From Rhabdobacter roseus (GTDB taxonomy: Bacteria > Bacteroidota > Bacteroidia > Cytophagales > Spirosomataceae): a stretch of DNA of 64,000 nucleotides. The translations under genes were made by a program, and so were the position numbers. The stretch lies in assembly GCF_014202275.1 (NCBI RefSeq), contig NZ_JACHGF010000001.1, positions 558,001 through 622,000 of the forward strand. The letters run 5' to 3'. A model generated the notes under the pieces. The model worked only from the letters and a program-made list of their open reading frames with translations, ran no database searches and was not told the origin of the DNA. Below, piece after piece: positions 53,316-61,712 of this stretch (within the stretch, counting starts at the first letter, position 1; each line of letters starts with the position of its first letter).

Positions 53316-55913
53316 ATGAATTCTGTGAAAACATTTCTCCTAAGTAAAGCTTCCTACCGTTGGGCTCCGCTTGTCCTCTTGATGAGCCTAACCATCTCGG
53401 CCCAGGCGCAGCGTATCGGTTTGGGTGGCTCCGGCCGAACGACCCCCGCCAAGTCCGATACGGATTTTAGCTACGCCAACCCCAAGGAATACGAAATCGC
53501 CGAGGTGACGGTATCAGGTACCCAGTTCCTGGACCCGAACTCCATGATTTCCATTTCGGGCCTTCGGGCCGGGGATAAAATTCGGGTGCCGGGCCAGGCG
53601 GTGACGTCCTCCATCAAAAAAATGATGGACTTCGGTACTTTGGATGATGTCGAGATTCTGGCTACCAAGGTAGAAGGCGAGAAAATCTGGCTCAATATTC
53701 ATATCAAAGAAAGGCCGCGCTTGTACAAAGTGACGTTCGCGGGTATCCGCAAAGGCGAGCGGGAAACGCTGAACGATAAAGTGAAGCTGATCAAAGGCCG
53801 GGTAATTACCCCCACGGTCATCAAGAACACCCAGCTGGTGATCAAGAAATTTTACATGGATAAGGGTTTTTACAACACCAAGGTAAAAGTGGTGCAGATA
53901 CCGGACTCGACCCGTGGACAGGCTACGCTCAACTTTACTATAGATAAGGGAAGTAAAGTAAAAATTCAGCAGATAGATATTCAGGGCAACGAAGCCATTG
54001 CGGATAGCAAGCTCAAAAGAAAGCTAAAAGGGACCAAAGAAAAGAAGCTGTGGCACCTGTTTACGCCGTCGAAGTTCATTCCGAAAAAGTACGAGGAAGA
54101 TAAAGAAAAGCTGATCGCTTTCTACCGCAAGAATGGCTACCGGGACGCTACCATTGAGTTTGATACCGTGCGGGACGCCGGCAACGAAATGTTGAGCATC
54201 GTGTTGAAAATTGACGAAGGCCCCAAGTACTACTACCGCAACATTAGCTGGGAGGGCAACTACCTCCATCCCTCCGAAAAACTCAACCGGATTCTGGGAC
54301 TGGAAAAAGGAGATGTGTACAATCCCGAAGAGCTGGATAAAAAACTGAACGGGATTCCGGGCGGTGACGTGAGCTCCATCTACATGGACGATGGGTACCT
54401 GTACTTTCGGGTGAATCCTATCGAGAAAGCGGTAGAAGGAGATTCAATCGACATCGAGCTGCGGATTTATGAAGGAAAGCAGGCGACCATCAACCGCATC
54501 ATGCTGAACGGAAACACCAAGACCAGCGACCGCGTGGTACTTCGGGAGCTATTTACGCTGCCGGGCCAAAAATTTAGCAAAACGGAGCTGATCAACACCC
54601 AGCGCCAGCTATCCCAAATGGGGTACTTTGATCCCGAGAAAATCCAGATCAACCCGATTCCGAACCAGGGAGACGGTACCGTGGACATTGAATATACCGT
54701 AGAAGAAAAACCCTCGGATCAGATTGAGCTCTCTGGCGGTTGGGGAGGGTACATTGGGTTTGTAGGTACCTTGGGGCTGGTGTTCAATAACTTCTCCATT
54801 CGCAACATCCCCAACCGCTCCACCTGGCGGCCATTGCCCTCAGGCGACGGGCAGAAGCTCGCCCTGCGTTTTCAGGCCAACGGGCGGCAGTTTCAGACCT
54901 ACTCGCTTTCGTTTAGCGAGCCGTGGTTTGGCGGGAAGAAACCCATCAACTTTGGCGTAGCCCTGACCCGGACGGTCTACCGAATCAGCGACATCAACTC
55001 CTTTTACACGACGGGGAGTACGGCCAGCCTGAATAATTTTCTAGGCTCTTACTATAACAATGGGATCACCTTTTCGCTGGGGCGTCGCCTCCAAGTACCC
55101 GATCGCTTCATGGTACTTAGCCACTCGCTCTCGTTGCAGCGCTACCGCCTGGAGGACCTTGACTTTTTCAACATTGGCTACCGGAACGGCCGCTCGACCA
55201 ACGTGACGTTTAACACCACGCTGTCGCGCAATACCCTCGATCAGCTACAATACCCGCGTAGCGGTTCGTCGATCGCTTTGAGTGGTACTTTTACGCCTCC
55301 TTACTCGGTACTGCGCCAGAACGGCTCCAGCGATTCGCAGGACAAGTTCAAGCTGGTGGAATACCACAAATGGATGTTTGATGGTACCTGGTACGCTTCC
55401 ATTACTGGGAAACTCGTTGTGAGTGCCCGGGCGCACATGGGCTTCCTGGGTAGGTACAACAAAGATACGGAGATCAGTCCCTTCGGGCGGTTCATTGTGG
55501 GGGGCTCGGGCTTAGCCGGACAAGGGGCCTTTGCCCTGGCCGATCAGGATATTGTGGGTCTGCGCGGCTACGAAGATCGGAAAGTGGGTCCTCTCAACCA
55601 GAGTGGTAACCTTACCGGCGGTGGTGGGGTCGTTTATAACAAATTCGTCACCGAGCTGCGTTATCCCGTATCGCTCAACCCTCAGGCTACCATTTTTGTC
55701 CTTGGCTTCCTGGAAGGTGGAAACAACTGGGGTAACTACCGGGAGTTTAATCCCTTTGATTTGAAGCGCTCGGCAGGGGTTGGAGCCCGGATATTCATGC
55801 CAGCGTTCGGTTTATTAGGGATCGACTGGGGGTACGGATTTGACCGAATCCAGGGTGCCAGTCAGCGCAGTGGTGGGCAATTCCACTTTACCATCGGGCA
55901 GCAAATTCGATAA
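53316..55913 (+). CDS. bamA: Outer-membrane protein assembly factor BamA
   Basis: The ATG at 53316 gives 865 residues with a signal peptide (ending SLTISAQAQ). Five POTRA domains are expected over about residues 55-440 (such as EIAEVTVSGTQFLDPNSMISISGLRAGDKI, KVKIQQIDIQGNEAIADSKLKRKLK, ATINRIMLNGNTKTSDRVVLREL). The Omp85 barrel occupies the C-terminus, with VGLRGYEDRKVGPL near the conserved VRGF/Y loop and the ending HFTIGQQIR. It folds beta-barrel proteins into the outer membrane. The two OmpH-like genes next to it encode the matching periplasmic chaperones. Confidence 0.95.
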   Translation: MNSVKTFLLSKASYRWAPLVLLMSLTISAQAQRIGLGGSGRTTPAKSDTDFSYANPKEYEIAEVTVSGTQFLDPNSMISISGLRAGDKIRVPGQAVTSSIKKMMDFGTLDDVEILATKVEGEKIWLNIHIKERPRLYKVTFAGIRKGERETLNDKVKLIKGRVITPTVIKNTQLVIKKFYMDKGFYNTKVKVVQIPDSTRGQATLNFTIDKGSKVKIQQIDIQGNEAIADSKLKRKLKGTKEKKLWHLFTPSKFIPKKYEEDKEKLIAFYRKNGYRDATIEFDTVRDAGNEMLSIVLKIDEGPKYYYRNISWEGNYLHPSEKLNRILGLEKGDVYNPEELDKKLNGIPGGDVSSIYMDDGYLYFRVNPIEKAVEGDSIDIELRIYEGKQATINRIMLNGNTKTSDRVVLRELFTLPGQKFSKTELINTQRQLSQMGYFDPEKIQINPIPNQGDGTVDIEYTVEEKPSDQIELSGGWGGYIGFVGTLGLVFNNFSIRNIPNRSTWRPLPSGDGQKLALRFQANGRQFQTYSLSFSEPWFGGKKPINFGVALTRTVYRISDINSFYTTGSTASLNNFLGSYYNNGITFSLGRRLQVPDRFMVLSHSLSLQRYRLEDLDFFNIGYRNGRSTNVTFNTTLSRNTLDQLQYPRSGSSIALSGTFTPPYSVLRQNGSSDSQDKFKLVEYHKWMFDGTWYASITGKLVVSARAHMGFLGRYNKDTEISPFGRFIVGGSGLAGQGAFALADQDIVGLRGYEDRKVGPLNQSGNLTGGGGVVYNKFVTELRYPVSLNPQATIFVLGFLEGGNNWGNYREFNPFDLKRSAGVGARIFMPAFGLLGIDWGYGFDRIQGASQRSGGQFHFTIGQQIR

Positions 55914-55961
55914 TAATGCCGAAGGCTGTTCGTTATGTGTGCAAAAAAACGGTCTCCTCGC

Positions 55962-56543
55962 ATGAATAAGTTCTTTATTTTAGTACTTTTGCCGTTCGTT
56001 TTACCGGGAATGGCTCAGGCTCAGAAATTTGGGTACGTGGACATGGCGTTCATCACCAGTAAAATGCCCGAATATCAGAAAGCCAAAGCCGAAATGAACC
56101 AGTTTTCGGAAAAATGGGCCAAAGAGATCCAGGACAAGTTTGCGGAGATAGACCGGTTGCAACGAGCCTTCATGGCCGAAGAAATATTGCTCACGGATGA
56201 TTTGAAGCGCAAGCGCCAAAGCGAGATTAAAGAAAAGGAAATAGAGGCTCGCGAGTATAACAGCCGCGTGTTTGGAATGGACGGAATGGTGTTTGAGAAA
56301 AAAAAGGAGTTGATGAAACCCATTCTGGAAAGAGTACAACGGGCCGTAGACAAAGTGTGCGCCCAGCGTCGGCTTAATTTCCTTTTTGATAAATCCAGTG
56401 ACGCCGTGCTGATCTACACGGACCCCCGCCACGACTACACCGAGTACGTCATGGAAGAGCTGGGCATTGACCTTAAAGCTGCCGTTGCTCAGCCCGTTAA
56501 TGACCCCAGTAAACAAAGTAGCACAACCAAAAAACCTAAATAA
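55962..56543 (+). CDS. OmpH/Skp-family periplasmic chaperone (first copy)
   Basis: The start at ATG 55962 gives 193 residues with a signal peptide (MNKFFILVLLPFVLPGMAQAQ). The Skp pattern follows: KFGYVDMAFITSKMPEYQKAKAEM, long coiled-coil helices (about 40-120), and the C-terminal strand segment RLNFLFDKSSDAVLIYTDPRHDYTEYVMEEL. Skp-like trimers hold unfolded outer-membrane proteins in the periplasm. It lies 48 bases after bamA and 10 bases before the second copy. Confidence 0.93.
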   Translation: MNKFFILVLLPFVLPGMAQAQKFGYVDMAFITSKMPEYQKAKAEMNQFSEKWAKEIQDKFAEIDRLQRAFMAEEILLTDDLKRKRQSEIKEKEIEAREYNSRVFGMDGMVFEKKKELMKPILERVQRAVDKVCAQRRLNFLFDKSSDAVLIYTDPRHDYTEYVMEELGIDLKAAVAQPVNDPSKQSSTTKKPK

Positions 56544-56553
56544 TTTTTATACA

Positions 56554-57189
56554 ATGAAAAACAAGTTAAGTGCCTTGCTAGTGGTTTTAGCCATGGTAAG
56601 TACCCCTCTGCTGGCTCAAACTACGCCTACTACTGCCACACCCACTAAGATTGGCTATACCAATGTAGATTTTATATTGGAAGCTCTCCCTGATAGCAAA
56701 AAAATGCAAAATGAGCTGGAAGTAACGAAGGCTCAGCTGGATAAAGCGCTCCAAGATAAGTACAAGGAGTTTCAGGAGAAGCTGGATATTTATAACAAAG
56801 GAGCCAACAACATGTCGGACGTGATCCGGGCTGATAAGGAGAAAGAGCTCCAGAACCTGCAAACCAGCATTCAGGAGTTCCAGCGCAACTCAGAGCAGTC
56901 GTTCCAGAACAAGTACCAGCAGCTGTTACAACCCGTACTGGCCAAAATCAACGACGCCATTCAGGCGGTAGGGAAAGAAAATGGTTTCCTCTACATCCTG
57001 GATTCAGGCTCGGGTGGCGGTTCGCCCACGATTCTGTACGTTGGTTCGGAAGATTATAACGCCACGGATCTGATTCTTAAAAAAATGGGGGTTGATCCTA
57101 AAGCCGCCGCCCAGCAACAACCTGCTGCTACTACGCCGGCTTCGACAACAACACCTGCTAAGACGACAACAACTCCTCCTAAAAAATAA
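56554..57189 (+). CDS. OmpH/Skp-family periplasmic chaperone (second copy)
   Basis: The start at ATG 56554 (MKNKLSALLVVLAMVSTPLLAQ) gives 211 residues. The OmpH core (KIGYTNVDFILEALPDSKKMQNELEVTKAQLDKALQDKYKEFQEK) is followed by coiled-coil helices, the segment GFLYILDSGSGGGSPTILYVGSEDYNATDLILKKMG, and a Thr/Ala/Pro-rich tail of about 25 residues. Frames opening at 56467 overlap the first copy and are not preferred. A terminator lies 27 bases downstream. Confidence 0.93.
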   Translation: MKNKLSALLVVLAMVSTPLLAQTTPTTATPTKIGYTNVDFILEALPDSKKMQNELEVTKAQLDKALQDKYKEFQEKLDIYNKGANNMSDVIRADKEKELQNLQTSIQEFQRNSEQSFQNKYQQLLQPVLAKINDAIQAVGKENGFLYILDSGSGGGSPTILYVGSEDYNATDLILKKMGVDPKAAAQQQPAATTPASTTTPAKTTTTPPKK

Positions 57190-57216
57190 GGTACCTGAGA
57201 GTAGATGTCTTTGCGC

Positions 57217-57254
57217 AAGCGGGACTGGTCTAGCACCAGTCCCGCTTCTTTTTT
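57217..57254 (+). terminator. Terminator after the OmpH genes
   Basis: A perfect 13-bp stem (57217-57229 with 57235-57247) with a 5-base loop is followed by a run of T. It ends the uppS-bamA-ompH-ompH unit. Confidence 0.9.
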
Positions 57255-57724
57255 ATAGCTACTCCGGCACAAACAGGCATGCTCCTGATCTTCATCAGGA
57301 TGGTAAGCTCGGGCTAGCGTCAAACCTCAGCGAGATTGATGTTCGGAGTCTCAAAGGTCAAAACTATGCGCTACGCGGTAGTACTAAACGAACTTTAGAC
57401 AGTTGATTAAGGTAGTAGTAGTGTAGATTCAAAAATCTATATACGTTTTTGCTGAAAAGATTTATAGGCAAAGACCAGGTTTGACACAGAACCTATTTGC
57501 CAAAAGAGCAACTACCTTTGTGGAATAGTGATAAGATTCTTGAAGAAGGTACCTGGTTTATGTGCGTTCTTTAAATAGTACAAAATGGCTCGGAGGGTAT
57601 CAACTTAGGTATAGCCCACAAAAAAATGAGGAGTATCATCCAGAGGGGCATACGGGAATTAGTAATTTTGCGTTTAGATCATTAGTATTCCGCGAATACT
57701 TCAATTAACAGAAATCAAAAGTCT
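57255..57724. other. Long intergenic region before the Ig-like protein gene
   Basis: No gene is evident. A perfect 7-bp hairpin with a CTTC tetraloop lies at 57283-57300. Two full -7 boxes occur: TACCTTTG at 57513-57520 and TAATTTTG at 57663-57670. The second would start transcription about 45 bases before the downstream ATG. The 57300-57470 part looks like ordinary sequence with no repeat or remnant I can name. Confidence 0.5.
57663..57670 (+). promoter_or_regulatory. -7 box for the Ig-like protein gene
   Basis: TAATTTTG matches TAnnTTTG and lies 54 bases before the ATG at 57725. No -33 TTG at standard spacing was found. Confidence 0.4.
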
Positions 57725-59320
57725 ATGTATTTCAACAAAAGACTCTGTTCACTGCTATCATTAGTACTGGGATTAATGCTACATCCGGTATGGGCCCAGG
57801 ATGCATCATCTCAGTCGGCAGGCCTGCAGCTGATCTTGCCCGAGCAACTGGATTGGAATATCCTGGAAGAAGGGCAGGAGATCACGGTTGAATTAAAGGC
57901 AAAAGGAGGGAAGGGAGATATTGTATGGTTTACAATGCCTAAGGGCCGCCAAAAGGGAATGATATTTGATTCCTTGGGGCTTTTGAAGTGGACACCTTCT
58001 TACGATATTGCCGATCGGATCAATACCGTTAAATCGGTGCCGGTCGTTTTTGAAGTTCGTAACAACGCGGGTGAAACGGCCTACCAGCAGGTCGTTTTTA
58101 AGATTATACACGTCAACCGCCCGCCAGAGGTAGATGAGCTGCGTCCATTTTACGTACAATACAAGACGCTCAATACCTACCAGATTGACATGAACGCGGT
58201 ACGTGATCCCGATAGCGATCCCATCGTGTTTGTTCCCGTAGCCGAACAAATGCCCGAAGGCATGAAAATCAGCGCCGCCGGAGAAGTAACCTGGGACCCC
58301 TCGCTCAAGCAATTTAATTTTTTGAAAGAGGGCGCACGCTACATTGAGTTTTACGTCGAGGATCAGCCTACGAAGGCTCGTACCAAGGGCCGCCTTAAAG
58401 TAGAGGCCACCACCCTGGACCTGGAGCCCGAGATCACGATTGTACCGAAGGATCTGGCCTATCGGATTAATGAGAATAGTACGGTAAATATCAAGTTTTT
58501 CTTGTCGGACCCTAATGGGGATGACGATATAGCCACGTTTGATTTTATCTCAGAAAACAGGAATGTTCCGGCCAGTGCGCTTAGAAAGAATACATCGACC
58601 AGCTACGAGTTTATTTGGCAGCCCGACTATGATTTTGTAAGAGACCCGCACGACACGCTTTCTTTCAATATTGTTTTTTACGTACTGGATAAATCCCAGA
58701 ACCGGAAAGAGCGTAAGATCCGTTTTACTGTAAAGAATACCGTCAATGAGGCCCTGCGTGATCAGTATCAGTACTCGTTGTACCGAGGTGCTTTGGTGAA
58801 TGCCTGGGGATTGCTGGAGCAGATGCGGGAGCGGGAAGAGTACCTCAAGAAGCAGTACCGTCGTGCCAAAAAAGGAAAGCAGCACCGCTCGGTGGTGAAT
58901 GCTTCACTGGGAGCCACCACGGGTCTTTCGTCCGTCATTGCGGGGCCCGATAAACCGGCCTTGAAGAACAGCATCACGGCCGTAGGCGGTACTACCGTAA
59001 TGACCATAGGTACCTTGGAAGCTACCGAGGTGATTGGCAAATCGACCAAAGATTTACTGGATCGGTTTAATTACGTCATGGAGAAGAAAAGCGAATTGCA
59101 GAATAAGGGCGATATCTTCGCGCGGGAGTATGCCCTTAAATCCGCTCGCCGGAGCCCGGACTTCATTCGTAAGCTGGACGAGTTTCGGGCTTTAATGAAT
59201 CTTAGGGGACTGGTGGCGCTTGAACTAGACGCCAACTGGGAAAATAAGAAGGAAGCTACGGACAAAGCCATTCAACGAAGCTTCAAAGATTTTGCTCCTC
59301 TGAACGAGGAACAGCAATAG
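57725..59320 (+). CDS. Exported protein with Ig/cadherin-like domains
   Basis: The 531-residue protein has a signal peptide (LCSLLSLVLGLMLHPVWAQ). Three consecutive beta-sandwich domains follow at about residues 35-135, 136-230 and 235-340. They resemble cadherin/He_PIG-like Ig folds, with calcium-type motifs (NRPPEVDEL, RDPDSDPIVFVP, SDPNGDDDIATF). The last 190 residues are helical and basic (EQMREREEYLKKQYRRAKKGKQHRSVVNASLGATTGLSSV). The family is not known to me by name. It is probably a periplasmic or surface structural protein, transcribed alone between two terminators. Confidence 0.8.
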   Translation: MYFNKRLCSLLSLVLGLMLHPVWAQDASSQSAGLQLILPEQLDWNILEEGQEITVELKAKGGKGDIVWFTMPKGRQKGMIFDSLGLLKWTPSYDIADRINTVKSVPVVFEVRNNAGETAYQQVVFKIIHVNRPPEVDELRPFYVQYKTLNTYQIDMNAVRDPDSDPIVFVPVAEQMPEGMKISAAGEVTWDPSLKQFNFLKEGARYIEFYVEDQPTKARTKGRLKVEATTLDLEPEITIVPKDLAYRINENSTVNIKFFLSDPNGDDDIATFDFISENRNVPASALRKNTSTSYEFIWQPDYDFVRDPHDTLSFNIVFYVLDKSQNRKERKIRFTVKNTVNEALRDQYQYSLYRGALVNAWGLLEQMREREEYLKKQYRRAKKGKQHRSVVNASLGATTGLSSVIAGPDKPALKNSITAVGGTTVMTIGTLEATEVIGKSTKDLLDRFNYVMEKKSELQNKGDIFAREYALKSARRSPDFIRKLDEFRALMNLRGLVALELDANWENKKEATDKAIQRSFKDFAPLNEEQQ

Positions 59321-59365
59321 AAAAGAAAGACCAATCCGGTCTGTACATACTCAGAAATTGACTTA

Positions 59366-59397
59366 CCAAAAAGGAAGCTTAGAGGCTTCCTTTTTGG
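59366..59397. terminator. Bidirectional terminator at the lspA 3' end
   Basis: A perfect 13-bp repeat (59366-59378 with 59385-59397) with A- and T-runs lies between convergent genes. The right arm overlaps the final codons of lspA on the minus strand. Confidence 0.9.
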
Positions 59398-60152
59398 GTA
59401 TTATCGGGGTCTTCCTGTTCATTGGCAGTAGGTACTTCGGCATCGGGACTAAGTGGCGGTGCAGGCGTGTAGTCCTCAGAAACGCCAGAGGTACCTTCGG
59501 TATCCATAACGGCCGGATTGGTATAGTCTTCGTAGTCATCAGCTTCATAGCCTTCGTCGTCCGGATGCGAAGGAGTAAAGAAGTGGCTCTGAAAGACAAG
59601 GATTATACAAACGCCAACAAATATACAGGCATCGGCAATATTAAAAATAGGCGTAGAATAGTACTGCCCGCCCCAGAGGGGTACCCAGTCGGGAATGAAG
59701 CCCTCCCAAAAATCAACAAAAATCATGTCGATTACCTGCCCGTGAAACCAGGGTGTAGAGGCCCCTTCGGTTTTGATGTTGAACCAAACCCCGTAGAAAG
59801 TACTGTCGATGACGTTGCCCACGGCCCCGGCCAAAATCATGGCCAGCGCCCACAGCAAGCCCGAGGAAGCACCCCGCCGGGCCAGATTGATAAGGTACCA
59901 GCAAATAGCCCCCATGGCTACGAGCCGAAACAGAGTCAGGAAGAGCTTGCCGTATTCGTGGCTGAGCTGCATCCCGAAGGCCATGCCCGGATTCAGAACG
60001 TAGTGCAGCTTTAGCCAGTCGCCGACCAGCGAGATTTGTCCCGAAAACCCCGGCTCCATGTAGGTATGAACCAGGATTTTGGAAGCCTGGTCCAGGCCAA
60101 TCAGAAACAGGCTGAAGAGTAAATATTTGGTTGGATTTCTTGATGGATTCAT
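59379..60152 (-). CDS. lspA: Lipoprotein signal peptidase with acidic tail
   Basis: The start at ATG 60152 (MNPSRNPTKYLLFSLFLIGLDQASK) gives 257 residues. It has the four membrane helices of signal peptidase II, with catalytic Asp residues in AGAVGNVIDSTFYG and PIFNIADACIFVG. It cleaves lipoprotein precursors in the inner membrane. About 70 residues after the last helix form an acidic, proline-rich tail (DDEGYEADDYEDY, PPLSPDAEVP) not seen in E. coli. The frame opens upstream at 60269, and a -7 box precedes that codon, so a longer N-terminus is possible. Confidence 0.93.
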   Translation of the reverse strand: MNPSRNPTKYLLFSLFLIGLDQASKILVHTYMEPGFSGQISLVGDWLKLHYVLNPGMAFGMQLSHEYGKLFLTLFRLVAMGAICWYLINLARRGASSGLLWALAMILAGAVGNVIDSTFYGVWFNIKTEGASTPWFHGQVIDMIFVDFWEGFIPDWVPLWGGQYYSTPIFNIADACIFVGVCIILVFQSHFFTPSHPDDEGYEADDYEDYTNPAVMDTEGTSGVSEDYTPAPPLSPDAEVPTANEQEDPDNTQKGSL

Positions 60153-60287
60153 TCCGGAAGCGTTTGGAAATGCGGCTCGGGAAGCTTTAGAAGTACCTGC
60201 TGAAAGTACCCTCGGAAGTTCGCCTGTGCCTGCTACTTCATTGTTTTTTGCGCTTAATGCTGTGAACAATCTCTATTAAGACTGGCG

Positions 60288-60295
60288 CAAAAATA
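60288..60295 (-). promoter_or_regulatory. -7 box upstream of lspA
   Basis: CAAAAATA on the plus strand reads TATTTTTG on the minus strand, a full match to TAnnTTTG. It lies 19 bases upstream of the alternative start at 60269 and 136 bases upstream of the preferred one. Confidence 0.35.
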
Positions 60296-60311
60296 GTCCT
60301 TTTATTTTAGC

Positions 60312-61514
60312 TTACACAGTACCTACCCCACGACGTTCCATTTCTCGCTTCACCAGCAGGAATTCGCGGCTTGTTTGGCCAGAAATAGACTTGTTCTCTT
60401 CGGCTCGGCGAAACAGGTAAGGCATTACGGCATCAATGGGCCCGTAAGGTACATACTTGGCTACGTTATAGTGCGCCTTGGCCATATTATACGAAATGTT
60501 ATCGCTCATGCCGAGTAGTTGCGCAAACCAAATCCGCGGATCGTTTTCGGCAATTCCCATTTTTCGCATTTTTTGGGTACAATACTGAGAGCTATACTCG
60601 TTGTGCGTACCCAGACAAAAGGAGATCGTATCGATATGATCCAGGCTAAAATCAATTGCCGCGTTAAAATCCTGGTCGGTAGCTTCCTTGGTAGCATGAA
60701 TAGGATTACGGTATTCGTTTTCCCGGGCACGGATGCGTTCTTTTTCCATGTACGCCCCCCGTACCAATTTTCCACCCAGAAAGTACCCCTTTTCGCGCGC
60801 CTTTAAATAGGCGTTTTTATAAGCGTCCAGGGTCTCGTGCCGGTAAAACTGGTAGGTATTGTATACAAGCGCCTGCTTGGTATTGTACTTCTTCATCATG
60901 GCGTACGCAAGCTCGTCGATCACGTCCTGAATCCAGCTTTCTTCGGCATCTATAAAAATACGCACCCCCAGGCTGTGTGCCTGGCTACAGAGGCGATCTA
61001 CCCGCTCGCGTACCCGCTCGTAAGCTTCCTGCTCTGGGGTAGTAAGTTCAGCCTTCCGCTGTACTTTTTCCAGCAGCTCAGCAGAGCCAATGCCCGTTAC
61101 TTTGAATACCGTAAAAGGAATGTGGCGGGAGCGGGCGGCTTTGTGGATGGTGTGCACTAGCTCGGCCGTTGTTTCCTCAAAAGAGGCTTCGTTATCTTCC
61201 CCCTCTACCGAGTAGTCCAGAATCGTTCCTACCTCCGATTTCCCCAAAGTAGCGATCACCGATTCGCAGTCGGCAATGGTCTCACCACCACAGAATTGTT
61301 CAAAAATAGTGCTTCGAATAAGATTTTTTATAGGTAAGCGAAGTCTTAAGGCCAACTTTATAAAAAAAGTACCTAAATTTACCAGCCATGCCTGATTCAT
61401 AAGGGCAAAGAGCCAATAGGTTTTGCGAAGTTGTGAATCGGACTTGGAAGCGAAGGCCACGGAAGTGTCTTCAAAAAATACAGGTGATACGTCTTGTTGT
61501 GCTACTGAAGCCAT
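60312..61514 (-). CDS. Proline dehydrogenase
   Basis: The 400-residue FAD enzyme oxidises proline to pyrroline-5-carboxylate. The TIM-barrel motifs of the family are present: VFKVTGIGS, RIFIDAEESWIQDVIDE, VYNTYQFYRHETLDAYKNA, GGKLVRGAYMEKERIRA, FCLGTHNEYSS and YVPYGPIDAVMPYLFRRAEEN. It is the stand-alone type without an aldehyde dehydrogenase domain. A minus-strand -7 box lies 32 bases before the start codon. Confidence 0.93.
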   Translation of the reverse strand: MASVAQQDVSPVFFEDTSVAFASKSDSQLRKTYWLFALMNQAWLVNLGTFFIKLALRLRLPIKNLIRSTIFEQFCGGETIADCESVIATLGKSEVGTILDYSVEGEDNEASFEETTAELVHTIHKAARSRHIPFTVFKVTGIGSAELLEKVQRKAELTTPEQEAYERVRERVDRLCSQAHSLGVRIFIDAEESWIQDVIDELAYAMMKKYNTKQALVYNTYQFYRHETLDAYKNAYLKAREKGYFLGGKLVRGAYMEKERIRARENEYRNPIHATKEATDQDFNAAIDFSLDHIDTISFCLGTHNEYSSQYCTQKMRKMGIAENDPRIWFAQLLGMSDNISYNMAKAHYNVAKYVPYGPIDAVMPYLFRRAEENKSISGQTSREFLLVKREMERRGVGTV

Positions 61515-61545
61515 TTGTATAGTCAGTGGTTTTTTTCAATCGAGC

Positions 61546-61553
61546 CAAAGATA
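61546..61553 (-). promoter_or_regulatory. -7 box for proline dehydrogenase
   Basis: CAAAGATA on the plus strand reads TATCTTTG on the minus strand, a full match to TAnnTTTG, 32 bases before the start codon at 61514. No -33 TTG was seen. Confidence 0.4.
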
Positions 61554-61712
61554 TTAACTATCTCCATAACACGCGGTATACCGAAACAGTTTATGGGAAG
61601 TCAATACCTTTATTGTTGAAACAACAAATGTACGAGAAACAATTGTATTCTCGATTCATCCCCTAGAAATCTGTGATTATTAGTCTATTTATACAAGGTT
61701 AAGTTGTTGATT

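Noticed and set aside
57283-57300. CTTC-tetraloop hairpin as part of a tRNA or small RNA
   Set aside because: No other tRNA arms (acceptor stem, T-loop GTTCGA) surround it, and no promoter and terminator pair frames it convincingly.
60153-60269. N-terminal extension of lspA
   Set aside because: It has no relation to LspA and contains intergenic-type GTAC words, though a -7 box upstream of 60269 keeps the longer form possible.
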